Source: Enoplolaimus lenunculus (Eukaryota; Nematoda; Enoplea; Enoplida; Thoracostomopsidae). From it: a stretch of 64,000 nt of DNA. Below are positions 10,202-23,700 of the stretch, piece after piece. A program made the translations under genes and the position numbers. Every line of letters starts with the position of its first letter. Positions within the stretch are counted from its first letter, which is position 1. Where the stretch lies: contig JASANG010002860.1 of the NCBI GenBank assembly GCA_030248215.1, positions 62,001 to 126,000 of the forward strand, read 5' to 3'. The notes beneath the pieces are model-generated. The model was not told where the DNA came from. It worked only from the letters and a program-made list of their open reading frames with translations, and did no database searches.

Positions 10202-13200
10202 TCACGCCCTGAACGGCTTAATAATATCTCGAATTGTTGTTCGACACACCGGACATATTCCTTGTTTGGCCCATTGCTGTACTGCACAAGGTTCACACAT
10301 ACACATATGCCCACAAACGTATAACACAGTATTCACTGGTTCACTCATACAAACAACACAGTCATTATCACCGCCATCTAAGGTAGGAATTCCGCTTGAG
10401 CTAACAGTATTCGTTTCTGTTGTCGAGGACACCCCATCATTTGTAGCAGACGCACCTGGCTTACTCGCTAAATTTCCGCTAGCAGCTCCGCTTGTTATAG
10501 GCGGGAAAAATCGACCTCCTGCTGGCGAATATTGAAGCGCATTCAGACCACCAGATAACAGTTGTTGTTGCGGGCTATGGACTACAGCAGAACTGTTCGA
10601 AACTTGCGTGCTAGCCAACAGACTAGCAGCAGTTGTCGATAACCCATGAGCTGTAGCCTGTGAACTCAGATTTGCCGACGCAGCTGGCCTGCCTCTCGAT
10701 CCAATCTGCTGGATGGGGTTCACTGTAGTCGTCGTCGTCGGGCTTGCGAGTATAGGTACAACGGGTCCTGTGCTACTTGCTGTACTACTGCCTTGCGAGC
10801 TTACGCTATCGGTCATGAGCGAAGCGAGTGGCGCAGCACTAAGCGAACTAGCTGAAATCGGGGCTAAAATCGGAACAGCAACTTGGCTTCTTGATCCACT
10901 AGCGGTGGTTATCAGTTCAGCCCCTCCTACACCACCAGACGTGAGCCGACTGGAGCCCGCACCAACTGTAGCTGTACGAGCTGTTGAGCTTGATGTGGAA
11001 ACTGCAGTTGACGTATTGTACGATGACAAATTTGCCCGAATAGAACATGGAGTGCTTATAGTTGAGCTGAGCAAGTTTGGCTGGCTATGAATATTTCTTA
11101 TGGACGCTTGGTCTTAAAAGTGAAAAAACACAGTTGTTCTCCGTATTGTGCTATAAATGCCAATCAGGGTTCCACCGGAATAAATCGATTACTGTTTCTA
11201 TTCCAACAATATAGAACTCAAATACCGGAATATTTCACGTTTTGTGTCAATCCGTTTATACATTGAAAAAGTTTGAGGTGCAAACTTTGATGTCAAAAGG
11301 AAAGCTTTTCATCTCGTTCAAGTTAAATAAGTTGTTAAATGTAAATGATTTAAAGTAAGATTTTGTGATAATGTGCGAAAAATTATTTCTAAATTCTGGT
11401 TGCTGTTCCGTTTTCCAGCAAAAAGAATGCTGTTTGTTCGAACTCCGGCAGAATTTATAACTGAAACCTTTATGTCAATATGTGACTGATGCAAAACCAT
11501 TTTGAAACAAAACAATGCAATAAAGATTCAGCTGAGTACAAATATATAACATTTAACATTTCAGTATAAAATTATAGACTAAAAATATTGCAAAGGCATA
11601 CTGATCATCACAACAAAACAAGAAATATTTTGTTTTACCAGTGACACAAATATTTTGTTGTACCAGTGACACACTATGTTGCAAGCAAATTTAATGCAGA
11701 GTAATATATCTCCGTCATTTTTAACTCTTAAACTCGAGCATCAAACCACTTCCAGTCTATAAATCTTATAAATAATACAACAAACTAACCTCTTCTTCCA
11801 CCATTATCTAGCAACATGCCGTTCCTCGCTACCGTATCAGCTGTCGATACTCGCGGCTGCTCATCACGCGTTGTTGCTAGCTCACTGCTGCCTTCCTGAG
11901 AGACCACAGTAGTTCGCGACAAAACGCTGTCACCAGCGACTCGATTTGTATCTGTAGTTGCGATTGGTCTGGGCAACAAATTGCCACTGCTCGCCGCGTG
12001 ACTTCCGATTGAGGCTCGGGTACCGCCAGTACTATGACGACTAGTCGATGCCGGTATACTATTTTGCCGACGTGTCGATGAAACAGAACTGGATGTTGCT
12101 GTTGTTGTTGGAGTTAACGAAGATCCAGGTGCTGTTGCTGGCGTTGGTCCAACATCTGACGAAGTAGTCCCTGAAATACAAGAAACGTATTCGACTGAAA
12201 ACTAAAAATTCATTTCCGACTGAAAACCAGTGGTAATATACTCCACTGTACTTTTTGAATTTAAATAGATAGCTTCGTACAGCCAACAACTTGCCCAAAA
12301 AAAATAGCTTATAACAGGGTGCAACCGCATTTCCGGTTCCAGAATTTTTGATCTTCCGGTTCCGGTCCGGTAAATTTTACCAGAATTGAAAATTCCGGTG
12401 TTAAATTTTGGTCTGTGGAAATTAGGATAATGTGCTAAAGATAACGATAAAAATTAAATAGATTTCATACCTATCTTCACCTAGGGTTATTTTACCAATA
12501 ATATTGCAAAAAAGAAATTTAAAATAAACTTCTCGGTAGTATGTATTTTTCATTTCCCGGTTCCGTTTCCGGCATTTTTTGCAAATTCCGTTTCCGGTTC
12601 CGTTTGCTGTAAATTGCATTCCGGTTGCACCCTGCTTATAACATCATTAAATGTAAAACAACCCTACTTACTATAACTTACCTAACATTCGTATCCGTTG
12701 CGTGCTTCCGTAAATGTCGAAAAACATCCATAAAGGCTGCGACTGGTCAACATGCATAATGATTCGCGGTGCATTACGGTTCTTGTAAAAGTATACTTCT
12801 CCTACAAAAAATCGTTTAAGATTAAATCAGCTTCACTTTGAGGACCCTATAAGTCTAATACTTGATTTTAACTGGCATTTAATGGTCACAGATTACCACA
12901 CACTTTGTTTGCGGGAGTACGGGGTGCTTACATTTTAGTTTTATTCATAATCCGGCGATTTGCATAATTGAAAGCGGATCTGACAAGGGTTCAGCCCGAT
13001 ACCAAAAAATACTAAGCAGTAAAATACATATTTTAACAAAGTTAAACTTAATATGGTGCCATTTGGTTTTTACAAGAGTCTTAGTATTAAGCGGGCCTTT
13101 TGAAGCGCTTATTTTTATCGTTTGGAACAAAGTTCACAGTTAAATATTGTGATTTTGGCAATAAATTATAATTGTATAATTTTGAGGTTTCGAAGACCGG

Positions 13201-16200
13201 TATCACGAGCGGGAACCGTTTACCATCACACTCGGCAATGGAAACGAGAATTCGAAAAAATCCGCATCCACGGATGTGACGTCCCAAAATATCATCATCC
13301 GCATATATTTGATTAACAGCCCAACAGATTTCCGTTAAAATCCAATATGTAATTCACAGTACACTCAACTCAAAACATGTAAATGACCGTTTACCTTCAG
13401 TCGATACGTAAAATGCCAGTTCATCACCTAATTTGGGTGTTGCGGCTACATCCTTTTGAACAACCCAGTACTCAAGCCGATCAAGCAAGAGATCAGAATC
13501 TTCCGGCAATGCTTCAGAATTTAGCAGTTCTGGATCACATGTTGTCATTCCAAATGCCAGCCCGCTTACGTACGCGTTTTGAACACCAACAACCTGCAAG
13601 TGCCAAAACACCTACTGTAACTGACTAAATAGCTCATGCATATTCAGTTACTACTAAAACACCTCCTGTAAACTGACGAAATGCCTATTCATTAGGATAC
13701 GATCAGGAATAATACAATACAGAACAGCTTATTTCATGCCACTTTTTGTCGGGTTTGAAAACTCAATTAAGAATTAATACCAACGCTTAGTTACGCACGA
13801 AGACTAAACGTGAGTACATCAAATCTGACCTTGCTTACGGTAACCTACATACCTGTATGACAACTTTTTCATTCAACCCAACCGGCCTTGAGCTAAACAC
13901 ATAACCACAAGTGTATTCTGATTCAAATCGTGTTGCTATTGTATGCGTAGTGAAATCAATCATAACATTGCGTCCATGTACAGTATGAAACGGCAGGCGA
14001 CGAAACACAATTCCTATACAAAATAAATAAGTTTAGAACGTCTAAAAATATTATTAAACTAAAAATTGCATTACAACTATTGAAGTGAAAACTTTGAAAC
14101 GCCCCCCCCCAATTTCACTATATTTTACGGGTTATTTTATATCTGTTTGTAAGGCACCATAAGCAATTTAAATGGCTGTAGAAAAACACATATAGGAGCA
14201 CTGAATTGTTTAAATGAAACGCTTTGTAAACCAAAACTAACTCTGATGATACTTTGTTCCGCCAGCTAGCGATTGCTGCCGTGTCGGTGGATGAGTTGAT
14301 TCTGGTTTACTGGAAGACTGTGGCCCACCGGATGATGCTATAAATAATTTTTAATAATTTACAGCTAAATTTAATATATTACTTTCTGGAATTGACAACA
14401 CAAACTTAGTATCTATGATTGAAAGTGTACTTCAACGTTCAACGACAAGGACCAAAACAAAAAGCCTACCTAAGAAGTTTATCATTTGAAATCAGCAATC
14501 GAGGACTTAATACAACAAGCATATTTAATTCTACATATCGCTACGCTGTAACGTAAAGCTGAGATTACTGCACCAATTCTTCAATGAGTGCAGCACTTTT
14601 TACCCGCTGGCTACAATAGGTCTTATAACTTTTTAAACATAAAACGACGAAGTTCAAAATTCAGCTCATATATTTCGAGTTTGAGTTGCCCTATTTTTGT
14701 GCTAAATTAAAAATTGTCGTTATTTTGAGCACAGTTCAGAACAGCAGGTGCCGCAATTGATGTGTTTCAAAACGTATTATATACTTACTGGTGATACGCG
14801 CTAAGAGCAGTTGAAAATTAGTTTAAAGATTTGAAACACAGTCCTGCGAGCGTTATAAAACCGGCAAATATTTTCCGTGCTCAATTTCACTTACCCACAG
14901 CCGTACGTCGAGAAGAATCCGCGGAACCTGATGTCATAGGCGGTGGCAGACTCACGCGAAGTCCTTGATTCAACTCGCGAGAAAGTGCCAAAATTTGCTG
15001 ACTATATCCGCCCGCGGTAGCAGATGTGCTTTGCGGTATTGCTGGCGTTCGTGAACTGGAAGTCGTGTCAACGGCACTGGCTACAGCCACCGCCGTTGCA
15101 TTAGAACCATTACTTCCCGATTGGGCTGTCAAGCGAGTAGAGATTGGAGGTGGACGCTTTGGGGGCTAAGCACAAACCAAGGCACACGTTAACAAAGAGG
15201 AAAAACAGATTCAAGGAGACTGGGCATCAAAAAGAATGCCAAAGAGGGCAGAAACTGCAGAGATCCATTGATCTGCCATCAAACACGAATTAATAAAAAA
15301 CGAAATTATAAGTGTTACAACATAAATTGAAAGAAATTGAAACATGTGTACGTCCATTATACTACCATCTTTGGTTCCACCACCTAGAACTACTGCCAAA
15401 CAGACCATGCGCATATGTGAAGCCCTACCTTGCGAGAGAACTGTAAAGCCAGACAACTTTAATTGCGTATATCTAAACAATTAAAGCTGCAATGTGCGAC
15501 ATACGTATTTTGGGCAACTTTCCAGCAGTGTTACGATATTTTCTTAGAAAATAAACGTGATTGTTCTGAGGAAAAATCTTGAATGCAGATTGTTGTGGGT
15601 TCGCTATGTTTTGACCCTGCACAAAGCCGGCTGACTAGCATCTTTACAAGCAAAACACTAACCAAAAGCTGAGTATCTAAATTTCTAGCTACCGAGCTAG
15701 AGCTTGGTCTAGTGTCATCGATCAGATCTGCAGGAGTTACGGAAGCATTTCCTGAGAGATTGCGCGTATTATTGTTGTTACTACTGCTTCCTGCCGCCGC
15801 AATACTGCAATTGCGATTATAATTACGTAATGACGGTACATCAGCTGGATCTAAAACGATACTGAATGCTTAGTGGTATACCAAAATTTAACTGAGGATT
15901 GCCCTTTATATTTAATAAATACAATTTCAATCAGAAAACAACACAAAAAAGCACAGCATACTGAGCGAGAATTCTTAAAAAATTCCGACATAAAGTTAAA
16001 TCTAACAACAAGCAGGCTGAGATTTTGGAAATCTAAGTTACGAACATACAACAAAAGCATATTTGAATGTTCCATAACAAGACATCAGTTATGTTGTATA
16101 AAGTTTTCTGTTATTTGAAAACAAATTAATGTCATATATATTAACTTGAAGTTAAGAGTACAGCTCATATATCTGAACATATTGCCTTGAGTATTTATTC

Positions 16201-18660
16201 AACACTTGACATTAACATGTTGAATTTATCACTAACTGCGTCCTACTTGTCAATTTCTAGTTTATAGAGTAATCTTAACTAAATGTTAAATCTCAGTCAA
16301 GCTACTCACCCAAAAACTCAACCGCGGTGGAATTGCCGTAAATATCAACCACGACATACAACGGTAACTCAAGACTGATTCCGCTAAGAAAAAGACCCTT
16401 TTGAGCTCCGTTAATGCCGTAGTAAATATCGCCTGTTGCACGAACGAAAAAATGTAAAATATTTCCACGCTGACAAAATCGTTCTGCGAGTGCTTTTGCC
16501 CAGTTGCCAGGTTTGTTCGTCAGGTCGGGGCACGCATATTTCGGTAAATTATTTCGAAGTGTCTTTGGATCGTTGTTTGTGAAACCGAACCGAAGAACAC
16601 CGGACCACGACGGTGTGACTTCGGTAAATTGAATGCATACAATTTCATCGATTGCAACTGGTCTTGCACTGAACGCCAATCCCTGAATACAAAATTGTAA
16701 GTTCCCTGGATAAAAAATTGAACGTTGATACAATATACGCATGTACTGTATCCAAAATATAAAACTAGCGCAAATACCACATTTTTGGATCAATTTCTGT
16801 AATCAGAATTAAAGCAATATTACATACGTATGAAGCAATGCATAGCATTTAGCTAACGAACGAATATGTATCCAGATACCGTATTAAAAGCCAACTTATA
16901 TCAAAATTTTTATGTGTAAGACCGCAACCCTAAATATCTCTCACTTTACAAAACGACTCTACGCGTTTTGCAACACGACCGTTATTGAAAAGTTGAACAT
17001 TATCGCCATGTATTTCATGAAACGTTAGCGGTGGTTGCATTGTGTTCAATATTGGAAACTGAGGCGGTGTTAATTCACCACCTGCACTTGTAGATAACCG
17101 CTCAATGTGATCAGATCGTAAATCGTTAACCGTAGAACCCACACAATATTCGTTGTCTTGCGCTCCTAAAATCGCAGCCTAATTTGAATTAAAAAGCTAC
17201 ATTGTATCGCATTTATACAACATATGTTATCCAAAACCTTCATAAACACGTAGTGATATCGATCTTGCGTAGGCACTAAGGTGCAAAGCGGAACTGGATT
17301 ATACCGGAATCGAAACAGCACATTTATACTGGAACCACAATCGGATCTAAAATTTTGATACTCTAGGGCTAATTTGTATTGACAAATATAATATTGATTT
17401 TGGATGTCTATTGGCTGGGAATCATTTTCAAAAACACTTGCGATGATTTTTGGTTCTGTAAAGCTAAACTAAACGACAATCAGTTATTGATAAGTTTACT
17501 CATCGAAAACAATTTAATAGATATAGCAACTAAGAGTAATAAAAATACAAAATAACATATTTGAAAACTACTTTAGTGTTATCTGAGCTACAAAAATCTA
17601 CACTATGTCTCGTAGTTAGTAATTAAAATTTTACTAATTTCGTTCAATACCTCGTCTTTTAGCAAAGTACTTTTTTGTTATGGCGATAAAACCCACACAT
17701 TTTTTACTCCCGAAAGGGAATAAAAAATTGCACGAGGGAGAAAATAAAACACAACATGAGTTAGCTTATTGATTAGTAATATGTCTATAAACAGCCTTTT
17801 ATACAACATTATACGTATTCACGTAAAAAATGTTATTCAATGCAGTTTAAAGCATAATTCACAAGCAGATAACTTTTAAAATCAAACCAACATATGAGCC
17901 ATAACAAACAACGTGGTACATGCATTACATTTACAAGCTGAACATTGAATGCTATTTCGAAAACAAGGGTTGTTTCGTAATGGTTTTACGGAGTGCAATA
18001 ATAATTTGTCATGTATCAAAAACAAACTCGCGGGAGAATTAGTACCAAAGCTTTTGGTAATTCGTGGCTTGCTAATCATTCTGTATGCATTGCACCCGAG
18101 TTCCAACAGAAATTAAATTTTGCCGGAACAGGAATTGAATCTGGTTGCAGGAACCACAGAACCAGAATTTGAAATAATTTTCGTAAATGAATTAATGTTG
18201 GATATTTTAGAAAACTTGTCAAATGTTTCTTACATCAATTTTCAGTTAGCTATTTCACGATCAAATTTTGCGAAAACACGTCAGATAGTTTAACAAAATT
18301 GAACTAATGGCAAAAGCAGTTATTTTGAAATCACAATTTGTTAATGACCAAGTTTCGAGTACTTAAATAATAAATAATTTGCCACAAAACTGTAATATTT
18401 CCGGTTCCTGCATCTTTGAATGCAGGAACAGGAATTGAATTTTTGCAGAAATTCCGGCCAGAACAGGAATTCCGGTTGAACCCTGCAATGCAGATTGTGT
18501 TGTATGGTAGTCGGCAGCATACATGTCGCAATATATAGTCGACGAGAAAAGCAGGTGGAGGCAAATAAAAGGGTACGTTGAACTCCCGGTTTCTACGTAG
18601 ACTGACAATACTACGTATGTAGCTAGTCTTACCTCTGTCTGTTCCAGACGCATTACCCAT
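10202..18660 (-). CDS. NEURL1: Neuralized-like E3 ubiquitin ligase (two NHR domains plus RING), 11 exons, 982 aa
   Basis: Neuralized proteins are E3 ligases that ubiquitinate Notch ligands at the membrane and promote their endocytosis. Exons on the minus strand: 18660-18633, 17165-16945, 16682-16310, 15850-15663, 15165-14895, 14337-14242, 14013-13853, 13593-13395, 12801-12682, 12170-11790, 11112-10202. All junctions are GT-AG with matching phases and sum to 983 codons including TGA. The N-terminus MGNASGT fits an N-myristoylation signal, as in vertebrate NEURL1. NHR1 spans about residues 56-208 (LTFHEIHGDNV start, VVVDIYGNSTAVEFL end). NHR2 spans about 399-553 (LPFHTVHGRNV start, PLWMFFDIYGSTQRIRMLG end). 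The RING at 931-969 has C931, C934, C946, H948, C952, C955, C966 and C969. Long Ser/Thr/Ala-rich linkers of about 190 and 375 residues separate the domains. The start exon is short (28 nt); it is supported by phase and the MGN motif. Confidence 0.93.
12315..12634. mobile_element. CAGGG-terminated hAT-like MITE in Neuralized intron 9
   Basis: 320 bp from CAGGGTGCAACCGCA to TTCCGGTTGCACCCTG, flanked by CTTATAA on both sides (7 bp shared). It is rich in TTCCGG/CCGGTT hexamers. It lies wholly within the intron between the exons at 12801-12682 and 12170-11790. Confidence 0.8.
17282..17460. mobile_element. fragment of CAGGG-type MITE in Neuralized intron 1
   Basis: Sequence from AAGGTGCAAAGCGGAACTGG through AACCACAATCGGATC matches the ends of the elements at 21413-21766 and 48921-49288 in the opposite orientation. 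Only one terminus is clear, so it is called as a remnant. Confidence 0.5.
18110..18490. mobile_element. diverged CAGGG-type MITE remnant in Neuralized intron 1
   Basis: GGAACAGGAATT repeats at the left, and AATTCCGGTTGAACCCTG at the right near 18485. It has the same internal layout as the remnant in RPL12 intron 2. Next to it (18485-18560) is a remnant of the tRNA-like cluster at 46.8-48.0 kb, containing TATATAGTCGACG. Confidence 0.55.
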
Positions 18661-19023
18661 GTATTTGGACTTCGATGGGTACCATAGAACGATGAGAAAC
18701 AAAATATCAAATACTGCTAGAAATCTAAGGAGGCATAGACGCAAATGCGCTATAAATATACGTTACGTATATAGATCTGAAATCAGCTTGAAAAGTACAT
18801 TTTCAGTTTTCTGAGAATAACGCTTTTCATTATTTTTACAACGCTCACGACCGTTAGCAAAATTGTGCCATGACTCTTTGTAGTCGGGTAATTGCATAAT
18901 GGAATACCCGAATACATAGCACACATAAAACATGAACACGCAATACACATTGCACAGCAGCTACAAACACAGCTTATTGAATTAGTAAACAACGCATATA
19001 ACTACACCAGCAGTTAAAACAGT

Positions 19024-19096
19024 GCCGTGATAGCTCAGTTGATAAGAGTGTCGGCCCGTTAAGAAAAATATCGCTGGTTCGAATTCAGCGGTGGCC
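19024..19096 (+). pseudogene. tRNA-Asn(GTT)-like pseudogene
   Basis: GCCGTGATAGCTCAGTTGAT followed by CCGTTAA in the anticodon loop and CGCTGGTTCGAATTCAGCG closely follows eukaryotic tRNA-Asn, with A box, B box and a paired T stem. The 3' half of the anticodon stem has decayed to an A-rich run, and the acceptor stem pairs only partly. It is therefore called a pseudogene or a SINE head rather than a working tRNA. Confidence 0.6.
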
Positions 19097-20560
19097 AATT
19101 GTTTCAACTATTTCGCGCTAACGTAAAAGTAAACATGTGGACAGATTAGTGGAGTAGTGCCGATCTCCTCAAATACAAAATACCAAATCCGTATTCATAT
19201 GATATTGAAATTTTATAATATATTATGTTTTGCATTTATGCAACGGCAAAGCCACATCTAACCTCGCTCCTTACGATCATTAAAAATATTTAGCTATCAC
19301 ATACATTTCGTAGAAAATATATCGTAGTCGGACTGATACAAAGCGAGGATTCGTACCCTGAGCGAAGCCGAGCAAATAGCTTAAAGTCTCAATTTTTGCA
19401 ATAAACGCGTAGTTACCGTTAGCCGTATAACCAAAGGTTTGGATAACTAACAATAGTTGCCAGTCCACGAGGCTTTTGCCTAGGCGTACCAATGCTAAAC
19501 GTAAACCTAAAGTTTATAAGGTTTAAGGCAAAACTTAAGGCTAATCCTAAGTATAAACACATCTCTTAAACTGTTCATTTTTTTCGTATCATAGCCAAGC
19601 AGCCTTGCAGTATAGGCCTCTATAGCTATTATATGCCAACGTCTCATGAATATCGGTTTTGAAAACGTGCAAATTTTAATACATAGCTAATTACATGGTG
19701 TAGATTATGCAGCAGGTTTCACCTTTAGCGACGCACTCGTGACATTTAACTGCTGAATCGTTTCACGATGATAACTGTCACTGTTGCAAAGCGCCGCACT
19801 TCTCAAAGAAGCTAATCAACTGGAATCAAAACGTTATTTACTTTTGTTATTTAAGACCGTGCAATCTCACAAACACTTGAGCAGCATTTGTAGCAGTTAT
19901 ACAGAAAAACCAGAAAACGTAAATCATTCTGTATGAAAATAGATTATAAATTCGCTGATGCACAGAAATAGGATTAGGGCTGCCATGCTCCTTCGGTTGG
20001 AGACAGCAATCAAGGAACATTATTTTGCGAAAATCTCAGGATTCCAAATATATATGGTCTAATTATATTCCTTCCAGGGTGGCACTGAATCTACGATTTG
20101 ACCGAATCCGAACGTTGCATGTTAATGCCAGCCGCATAACTTTTAAACGTTAATAGGTATATTTCGTGGGCGACCTCAGTTTTGGGATTTGTGACCTGAA
20201 ACAAATTTTTTATATTTATATAGCAAGATATTTAAAATTTTAAGTATTTAAAACTGAAAAGGTGGTTAGGGTTTAAGTATTTTCGTAATGATGTATTTAA
20301 GAACCGTGTATTAAAATTAGAATCGACATTTGAATCGGCACATTCATAAAAATATAGGATCGCCGCATCCCTAGTAAAAACCACGTACTTTTACGCTAAC
20401 ACGAGGAGTTTTCAACACGAACCAATTATAACGGAACACACACGAACAGGAATAACGTTTTTGTCGCAAAATGAATAGAAAATCAGAATACGTAATTGCA
20501 CTTTTGTCCTCGAATCGTAGTTGACTTAAGGCATGGATTCTCACAAAAAGACAAATTTCA

Positions 20561-20695
20561 ATGTCGTCCAATTTAAATGCTTTCATTCAATTTGGTCGTG
20601 CCTTGGATGTCCATTGGTATCAACATGATGCTATGAACAAAGCATTGCGATTGGCACTTGTTTCCGCCGAATACTCCCTTATCAGCATTATGTAA
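20561..20695 (+). other. 44-codon ORF immediately upstream of XRN1
   Basis: An ATG at 20561 opens 44 codons that end in ATG-TAA at 20693-20695, 41 bases before the XRN1 ATG. The end contains a consensus donor (ATTAT|GTAAGA, exon end 20692), and GTTAAAG just before the XRN1 ATG could serve as an acceptor. That would be a 43-44 base intron, and splicing would join the frame directly to XRN1. It may be an upstream ORF, a 5' UTR exon or chance. XRN1 proteins normally start at MGVPKF, so a true N-terminal extension is unlikely. Confidence 0.3.
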
Positions 20696-20736
20696 GATTA
20701 GGTGTTTATATTGCTATAACCTTAATTTGTTAAAGC

Positions 20737-23700
20737 ATGGGTGTTCCTAAATTTTACCGTTGGATTAGCGAACGATATCCATGTTTGAGTGAAGTGGTGA
20801 ATTCATATCAGGTACGTGTATTGTACGTATTTGTAACTTTACATTTCATTTTATATACTTTATATGTCAGGGTACCGGAGCCAGAACCGGAAAACGAAGA
20901 GTACCGAAAGCGGAAAGTTGATAATGTCAGTGTATGTATGATCGATTGGGACACCAGCCTTTTTTACTAAACAGATGGAAAGCAGGTCTACTGAACGGGG
21001 ATCGAACTTCATGTTTTTGGATATATTTTACCAAGGTCATGTCTTGACCGTCTATCCCATTTCGAGCGGAAAATGGATACCGTGTCCAAAGCATGGAAAT
21101 TTAACGTTTCGCTCACGGCGTAGCCATCAATCCCGTAATTCAGTTCGTTATCGTAAATTTCCATTGTAAGCAGTAAATAAACTATAGTAACGACACTATG
21201 AAAAAAATTTTGCTGTTTTTTGCGTGAATTCCGGTTCCGGCATTTTTTCACCTTCGATTCCGATGAGTAAAATAAGATATGTTACTGAAAAATGACGACA
21301 AAAATTAAATATATTTTATTAGTATAGTATGCAAACATTGACAGTCGTCGAAAGTAAACCATCAAATGTAAATTTCGCTTCCTTGGATTATGAAAATCAA
21401 AATACACTAACTCAGGGCGCAATCGGAATTTCGATTCCGATTAGAATTCTGATTCCGATTCCGATTGCACAATCAATCGGAATCGGAATTTCCATATTTT
21501 AATTTAAGGTCTACTTGCTGTGATATGTTGTATAAAAATTCTGCATCATTTATCTATCAAATTGTTTTCAATAAGTTAACTTATTAATAATTGATTGTAA
21601 TTTAGCTTTACATGGCCAAAAATGATTGCCAATTTGTAAACAGCCTAAATCAATATCATATTTGTTTATCCGTATATATTGTCACAAATTTTGTAGTTCC
21701 GATTCCGGTATAAATTTGTTGTTCCGATACCGATACCGGTATAATCCAGTTCCGCTTTGCACCCCGCTTTAACTAGGTTATTTCCGCAACAAAAATGCAA
21801 AAAAAATTAAAATTAATTTTTTGGTGGCATGAATTTTTTTCGGTTCCGTTTCCGGTAATTTTTGTTCAAATTCCGGTTCCGTTTCCGCTAATTTTTCAAA
21901 TTCCGGATCCGGCAAATTGTAATTCCGATTGAACCCTGGTCAGTGGAATGCATGTGTTTGCAGACTGTGGATTAGTTAATTTTCAGCATAACCGGAACCA
22001 GAAGTTGGGTTGCACCCTGGTCAATGTTTGTCAGAATTTGTTTTAAACACCAAATCACGAAACTAAACTACCTATCTACCTCTTTCATGATGCAAAGAGT
22101 CGCACATACGTTCTTGAATATGGGTTTTCATAAATTAACGTGGTTACTTGGCCAGGCTGTCGCAACTTTAAATGTTGTTGACTAATTTGAGCTAACGCCA
22201 ATATAAAATATTCGTATTTTAAGGTGCCAGAATTTGACAATTTATATTTGGATATGAATGGGATTATACACGCTTGTTCACATCCGAACGATGATGATCC
22301 TACGTTTCGAATCACTGAAGAACAGATTTTCAAAGATATATTTCATTATATTGAAGTTAGCGCAACACATTACGTTTGTAAAAATATGACAATTCGATAA
22401 TGGCATAATGTCAATTTCAATTTTATTGTCTTATGGTGTCTGTGCGTATGAATTTTGTTCGATTTGACGTTAGTCTTCAATAGTTTTCCTAATAGCAACA
22501 GTTAATATTTGTGTTCTTTTAACAGTTTGTTATAATGTTAGGTGCTTTTTCGAATCATTCGTCCAAAGAAGGTTTTTGTTATGGCAGTAGATGGTGTTGC
22601 GCCGCGTGCAAAAATGAATCAACAAAGGAGCCGGCGTTTTAGGTTAGTGAACCAAATCTAAAAATTGCGTTGTTCGAAGCTCTCCGTCCAATGGTTGGTC
22701 AGGTACAAGACCAATCCTCAACTGGTGATAGTTGCGTTACACTCCTGAAACATTCTCTCAGTGTAAATTGAATACTTCTTGCATTAAATAGTTAACAGGT
22801 GTACGTCCTATATTTCAATACAATTGGTAAACAATAAAAACACTTGTATTTAGGTCAGCCAAAGAAGCTGAAAATCAAGTGAAAAAAGCGCAGGAATTAG
22901 GAACTAAATTGCCGACAGAGGAAAGATTTGACTCGAACTGTATTACACCCGGTAAGTACCAGTATGTAGATTTTTCAATGGGAACACTAATCGGTCGTTC
23001 TGAATGTTGCATTTTCGTATGTAATAGTTTTCAACTACTTGTCGGCTTTTGATTGATCATTATTTTACTGTATCGGGCACCTTTTTATAGGTGCAATGCG
23101 TATAACAGAGTTATGACCAATGGTGTGGCCAGTGTCCACTGTTATGCTTCGGGTGATTTTGGTGATTTTGTGGCAGTTATCGGATTGGTTCATTTTCATC
23201 CTTCGCATCCGCTCTGGTTTGGCCTTTGGTTGTAGCAATTTATAGTTAATTTTTAGTGTAATTTTTTGGTTTCAGGAACAGCGTTCATGGCTCGACTAAA
23301 TGAGCAGCTGAAGTATTTTGTTAATATGAAAATTACAACAGACGAATTGTGGCAAGACATTCGCGTGTTATTTAGTGGACATGAGGTATGATATTGGTAT
23401 TGGGTTTTATATTACTGATACCATATTGTGTTGAAACCTTCGTTCAGATTCAATAACGACGGGGTAAATGAAATAGCATGTTACTTAAGAGGTGGCATGT
23501 TATTGAAACCTGGTAATATTGTTGTGCGTTTAAATGCTGGGAATTACTAAGCAGCGCAAAAATGTCTGAATATGTACGATCGGTTATTATTGAGCGGTTT
23601 CACATTCAATTTATAGCTCTTTTGACGAGATCTTGGTGCTGTGCAAGGTGTAGAATTTAGTGTTATAGCATCCAGCTACAGTCAAGTCATTTGGCGTCCG

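Larger units (their letters stand above)
18661..20736. promoter_or_regulatory. divergent spacer between Neuralized and XRN1
   Basis: The two genes are transcribed away from each other, with start codons 2.08 kb apart, so both promoters should lie here. No TATA box or other core element can be assigned with confidence. The spacer holds a tRNA-Asn-like pseudogene (19024-19096), part of a CAGGGTGGCAC-starting repeat (from about 20077) and a 44-codon ORF (20561-20695) abutting the XRN1 start. Confidence 0.5.

Noticed and set aside
10131-11090. Plus-strand ORFs of 134 and 125 codons
   Set aside because: They are shadows of the last Neuralized exon on the opposite strand.
19024-19096. Functional tRNA-Asn gene
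   Set aside because: The anticodon stem is broken and the acceptor stem pairs only in part.
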